A DNA stretch of 7,773 bases from Dehalococcoidia bacterium (GTDB taxonomy: Bacteria > Chloroflexota > Dehalococcoidia > SM23-28-2). The number at the start of each line of letters is the position of its first letter. Positions within the stretch are counted from its first letter, which is position 1. Location: NCBI GenBank assembly GCA_022866185.1, contig JALHUG010000319.1:1-7773 (forward strand), in the 5' to 3' direction. Below the pieces are notes generated by a model, which saw nothing but the letters and a program-made list of their open reading frames with translations, had not been told where the DNA came from and searched no databases. A program made the translations under genes and the position numbers. This document shows, piece after piece, positions 5,363 to 7,773 of the stretch.

Positions 5363-6568
5363 ATCAACTGCGGAAGCTCGACGCTGAAGTTCCAGGTCAT
5401 CGAGGTGGAGGAAGAGGCCGCTCCTGGTCGGGAGCGACGGCTGGCCTCTGGCACCGTCGACAGGATCGGTGGCCGCGCAGCCATCGAGTTCGCCGCCGAG
5501 AACGGCGAGCGCCTCCAGGAGGCAGCGCCAGTGGCCGACCACGGCGAGGCGACCCAGCGGGTGCTCGTCTGGCTGGGCTCCTGTGGCTTTCTGGAACCTG
5601 ATGGGCTGGTGGCTATAGGGCATCGGGTGGTGCACGGCGGGGAGCAGTTCGTGGAGCCGACCCTCATCGATGACGAGGCCATGGACGCTATTGAGGCCGT
5701 CAGCGACCTGGCGCCTTTGCACAACGAGCCCTCGCTGAGGGCGATTCGAGCCGCCCGGGCGGTACTCGGCCCGGCCATCCCCATGGTGGCCATCTTCGAC
5801 ACCGCCTTTCACCGCACCATGCCCGAGCGGGCCTCCCGATACGCCATCCCCCAGGATCTGGCGGCGAAGCATCGCATCCGGCGCTACGGCTTCCACGGGC
5901 TCGCCCACCGCTACATGACCGAGCGGTACGCCGCCATCACCTCGACACCCATGGCCCAGGCGAAGCTCATCACGCTGCAACTGGGCAACGGTTGCTCCGC
6001 CACGGCGGTGGAGGGCGGCCGCTCGCTGGACACCTCCATGGGGTTCACCCCTCTGGAGGGGCTGATGATGGGGACGAGGTCTGGGGATGTCGACCCCTCG
6101 CTGGCGGCCTTCCTGGCCCGCCGGGAGGGCGTGAGTGTGGAGGAAGTGGAGGGCTGGCTCAACACGCGTTCGGGGCTCCTGGGGGTGTCCGGACGCTCCC
6201 GCGACATGCGGGAGCTGCTGGAGGCGGAGCGCCAGGGGGACCAGCGCGCTGCTCTGGCAGTGGAGATGTTCTGCTATCGGGTGCGCAAGTACATTGGGGC
6301 CTATCTGTCCGCCCTCGGCGGGGCGCACGCTGTTGTCTTCGGCGGCGGCATCGGCGAGAATGCTCCCACGGTGCGGGCCCGCATCTGCGCTGGCATGGAT
6401 TGGTGCGGGCTGACCCTGGATCAGGATCGCAACGCCGCAGCGATAGGAGTTGAGGAGCGAATCAGCGCGGACAATGTCGAGGTGCACGCCTATGTCATCC
6501 CGGTGGACGAGGCGGTGATCATCGCGCGCGATACCGCCGGCTGCCTGCTGCGCCAGCGGCGGGGGTGA
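5348..6568 (+). CDS. ackA: Acetate kinase
   Basis: The product is 406 residues, the normal family length. It catalyses acetyl phosphate + ADP to acetate + ATP, reversibly, in the cytoplasm. Diagnostic motifs are INCGSSTLKFQV (6-17), GHRVVHGG with Arg93, PLHNEPS, FDTAFH with Asp151, YGFHGLAHRYM with His183, LGNGCSATA, DTSMGFTPLEGL, MGTRSGDVDP with Arg244, FGGGIGENAP and IPVDEAVIIARDT. These match the catalytic Asn/Arg/Asp/His/Arg set of the ASKHA-fold kinases. Small departures from common sequences are FHGLAH for FHGTSH and a single Glu in PVDEA where many have two. The ATG at 5348 is chosen because the conserved N-terminus begins there. A GTG at 5315 is in frame but lies inside a leader hairpin. 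AAGGG 8 nt upstream is a weak ribosome site. The phosphoketolase-family gene starts 59 bases downstream, so acetyl phosphate probably comes from that enzyme; no phosphotransacetylase is visible. Confidence 0.97.
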   Translation: MKVLAINCGSSTLKFQVIEVEEEAAPGRERRLASGTVDRIGGRAAIEFAAENGERLQEAAPVADHGEATQRVLVWLGSCGFLEPDGLVAIGHRVVHGGEQFVEPTLIDDEAMDAIEAVSDLAPLHNEPSLRAIRAARAVLGPAIPMVAIFDTAFHRTMPERASRYAIPQDLAAKHRIRRYGFHGLAHRYMTERYAAITSTPMAQAKLITLQLGNGCSATAVEGGRSLDTSMGFTPLEGLMMGTRSGDVDPSLAAFLARREGVSVEEVEGWLNTRSGLLGVSGRSRDMRELLEAERQGDQRAALAVEMFCYRVRKYIGAYLSALGGAHAVVFGGGIGENAPTVRARICAGMDWCGLTLDQDRNAAAIGVEERISADNVEVHAYVIPVDEAVIIARDTAGCLLRQRRG

Positions 6569-6616
6569 ATGGCCGGCCCTCCAGATGGTGGCTGGGAAAC
6601 GGCAACAGTAGGGATT

Positions 6617-6622
6617 AGGAGG
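6617..6622 (+). promoter_or_regulatory. Strong ribosome binding site of the phosphoketolase gene
   Basis: AGGAGG continues as AGGAGGTGG. It is 5 nt from the ATG at 6628 and 8 nt from a second ATG at 6631, so either could start. It is much stronger than the site before ackA, which may raise phosphoketolase output relative to the kinase. Confidence 0.75.
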
Positions 6623-6627
6623 TGGAG

Positions 6628-7773
6628 ATGATGGCGAGCGACGACGTCGAAGCCATTCGCAGGGAGGAGTGGGCCGCCCTCTACCGTGAGAGGAATCCGG
6701 CGGCGGACCGCTGGGCGGCAGGCTACGGGCCCATTCAGCATGGTGTGGAAACCCAGGCCCGGGTCTTCGCTCTGGCGGAGCTGCTGTCCGCGCGTGGAGT
6801 GCGGGGCGACGGCGTGCCGCTGTTCGACGTGCTCTACGCAGCGGATCGGGTGGCCAGCGCCGCCATGTGGGTGGCCGTCCATGAGACCTACGCCCGGAAC
6901 GTCTATCTGGACGGCCGGGACCTGGCCCCGGAGGACTTCAAGCCTGACCCCGAGGGGCACACCGGCGGCGTCCTCAACATGCTGCCCGCCTACACCGGCT
7001 ACATGGCCATAAACGCCATTACCGGCCTCTCGCGCTCCTGGATCATGGGCCAAGGCCATTGCGTCGCCGCTATTGACACTGTGAACCTCCTGCTGAACAA
7101 CATGACCCGGGCCCACGCCGAGCGCTACTCCGTTAGCGACGAGGGGCTTACCCGTTACGTTCGGGACTTCTACTCGTACCGGCTGGGGGAGGACGGCAAG
7201 CAGGACTCGCCTCTGGGCAGCCACGTGAATGCCAATACCGCCGGTGGCATGGCTGAGGGCGGATACCTGGGCTTCGTGGAGCTTCAGTATGTGCACATGC
7301 CGCTGCCAGGGGAACGGCTGGTGGTGTTCCTCAGCGACGGCGCCTTTGAGGAGCAGCGGGGGAGCGACTGGGCCCCCCGCTGGTGGCGCGCTGATGACTC
7401 CGGTCTGGTGATGCCCATCATGATCAACAATGGCCGCCGCATAGATCAGAGGACGACCATGTCGCAGGAGGGTGGTGTTGAGTGGCTCGTGGAGCATCTG
7501 AAGATCAACAGCTTCGATCCCATTGTCTTCGACGGCCGGGACCCGGCAGCCTTCGCCTGGGCCATCTTCGAGATGGAATCGCGCCTTGAAGCCGCCGTTG
7601 AGGCGATACGTACGAGGGGTCAGAGATACCCGGTGCGTCTGCCCTACGGCATAGCGGTAGCCCCCAAAGGCGCGGGCTTCTACGGCGAGGGCACCAACCT
7701 GGCCCACAACCTTCCACTGATGTCGAACCCCCACACCGACATCGAGGCCGCCGCGCGGTTCAACGAGAGCGCC
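6628..7773 (+). CDS. Divergent phosphoketolase-family thiamine diphosphate enzyme (partial, C-terminus off the right edge)
   Basis: My translation gives 382 residues with no stop before the window edge; phosphoketolases are near 800, so about half is seen. The N-terminal thiamine-diphosphate domain shows GHTGGVLNMLPAY (110-122), MGQGHCVAAID (140-150), SPLGSHVNANTAGG (194-207), EGGYLGF (210-216), the cofactor region SDG (236-238) with NN (267-268) 28 residues on, and NNGRRIDQRT. The order follows phosphoketolases (GPGH, SHxxPxTPG, EGGELGY, GDGEAETG, LNGYKI), but GDGEAETG is replaced by SDGAFEEQ. In bona fide members the reaction splits xylulose 5-phosphate or fructose 6-phosphate with phosphate to acetyl phosphate plus an aldose phosphate. 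Database entries for this divergent branch sometimes carry a xylulose 5-phosphate 3-epimerase label, from memory. Position 59 bases after ackA supports acetyl phosphate production. Substrate preference is not settled by sequence. Confidence 0.88.
   Translation, partial: MMASDDVEAIRREEWAALYRERNPAADRWAAGYGPIQHGVETQARVFALAELLSARGVRGDGVPLFDVLYAADRVASAAMWVAVHETYARNVYLDGRDLAPEDFKPDPEGHTGGVLNMLPAYTGYMAINAITGLSRSWIMGQGHCVAAIDTVNLLLNNMTRAHAERYSVSDEGLTRYVRDFYSYRLGEDGKQDSPLGSHVNANTAGGMAEGGYLGFVELQYVHMPLPGERLVVFLSDGAFEEQRGSDWAPRWWRADDSGLVMPIMINNGRRIDQRTTMSQEGGVEWLVEHLKINSFDPIVFDGRDPAAFAWAIFEMESRLEAAVEAIRTRGQRYPVRLPYGIAVAPKGAGFYGEGTNLAHNLPLMSNPHTDIEAAARFNESA

Noticed and set aside
5255..6487. Minus-strand open frame of 410 codons across ackA
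   Set aside because: It is fully antisense to a gene with every acetate kinase motif, shows no recognisable domain, and is explained by the high GC of third codon positions.
6490..7734. Minus-strand open frame of 414 codons across the phosphoketolase gene
   Set aside because: It is antisense to a clear thiamine diphosphate enzyme frame and has a histidine- and glycine-rich composition with no domain pattern.
1..7773. CRISPR arrays, tRNA or rRNA genes, transposases
   Set aside because: No regularly spaced short repeats, cloverleaf, rRNA segments or transposase motifs were seen on either strand.

Overview
The window is GC-rich bacterial DNA with six protein-coding genes: four on the minus strand (1-5220) and two on the plus strand (5348 to the right edge). 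The dockerin-like exported protein with its 'WPPD' modules, the Pro/Thr-linker surface protein and the phosphoketolase/acetate kinase pair together suggest a Chloroflexota (Dehalococcoidia/SAR202-like) genome. That assignment is inferred from remembered family resemblance; there is no rRNA or other marker in the window.

Left part (1-2143): an ECF-type sigma-70 factor runs off the left edge. It is preceded by a 235-base non-coding stretch with several palindromes, then a strong GC hairpin that looks like the terminator of the next gene. That gene (890-1660) encodes an exported, cysteine-rich, calcium-binding-type protein made of two duplicated modules. A near-consensus sigma-70 promoter (TTGACA, 16 nt, TATACT) lies about 245-270 bases upstream, giving a long 5' leader that ends in a duplicated Shine-Dalgarno segment.

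Middle (2144-5220): a two-gene minus-strand operon with 14 bases between genes. The first gene is a membrane-bound Cache-like/HAMP/HD-GYP cyclic-di-GMP phosphodiesterase. The second is an exported protein with a long Pro/Thr-rich stalk and a C-terminal beta-rich domain. The pair looks like a c-di-GMP sensor with a surface protein.

Right part (5221-7773): acetate kinase (ackA) and a divergent phosphoketolase-family enzyme, cut by the window edge, form a plus-strand operon. Phosphoketolases make acetyl phosphate and AckA converts it to acetate plus ATP, so the pair forms a compact energy-yielding module.

The most unusual feature is a 102-bp direct repeat (1992-2093 and 5261-5362; 95/102 identical, no gaps). 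It consists of the ackA leader plus its first five codons and brackets exactly the two-gene c-di-GMP/surface operon. The left copy is an orphan leader with no ackA behind it. This suggests that the operon was inserted with, or is flanked by, a duplicated leader, and that recombination between the copies could remove it and leave ackA intact.
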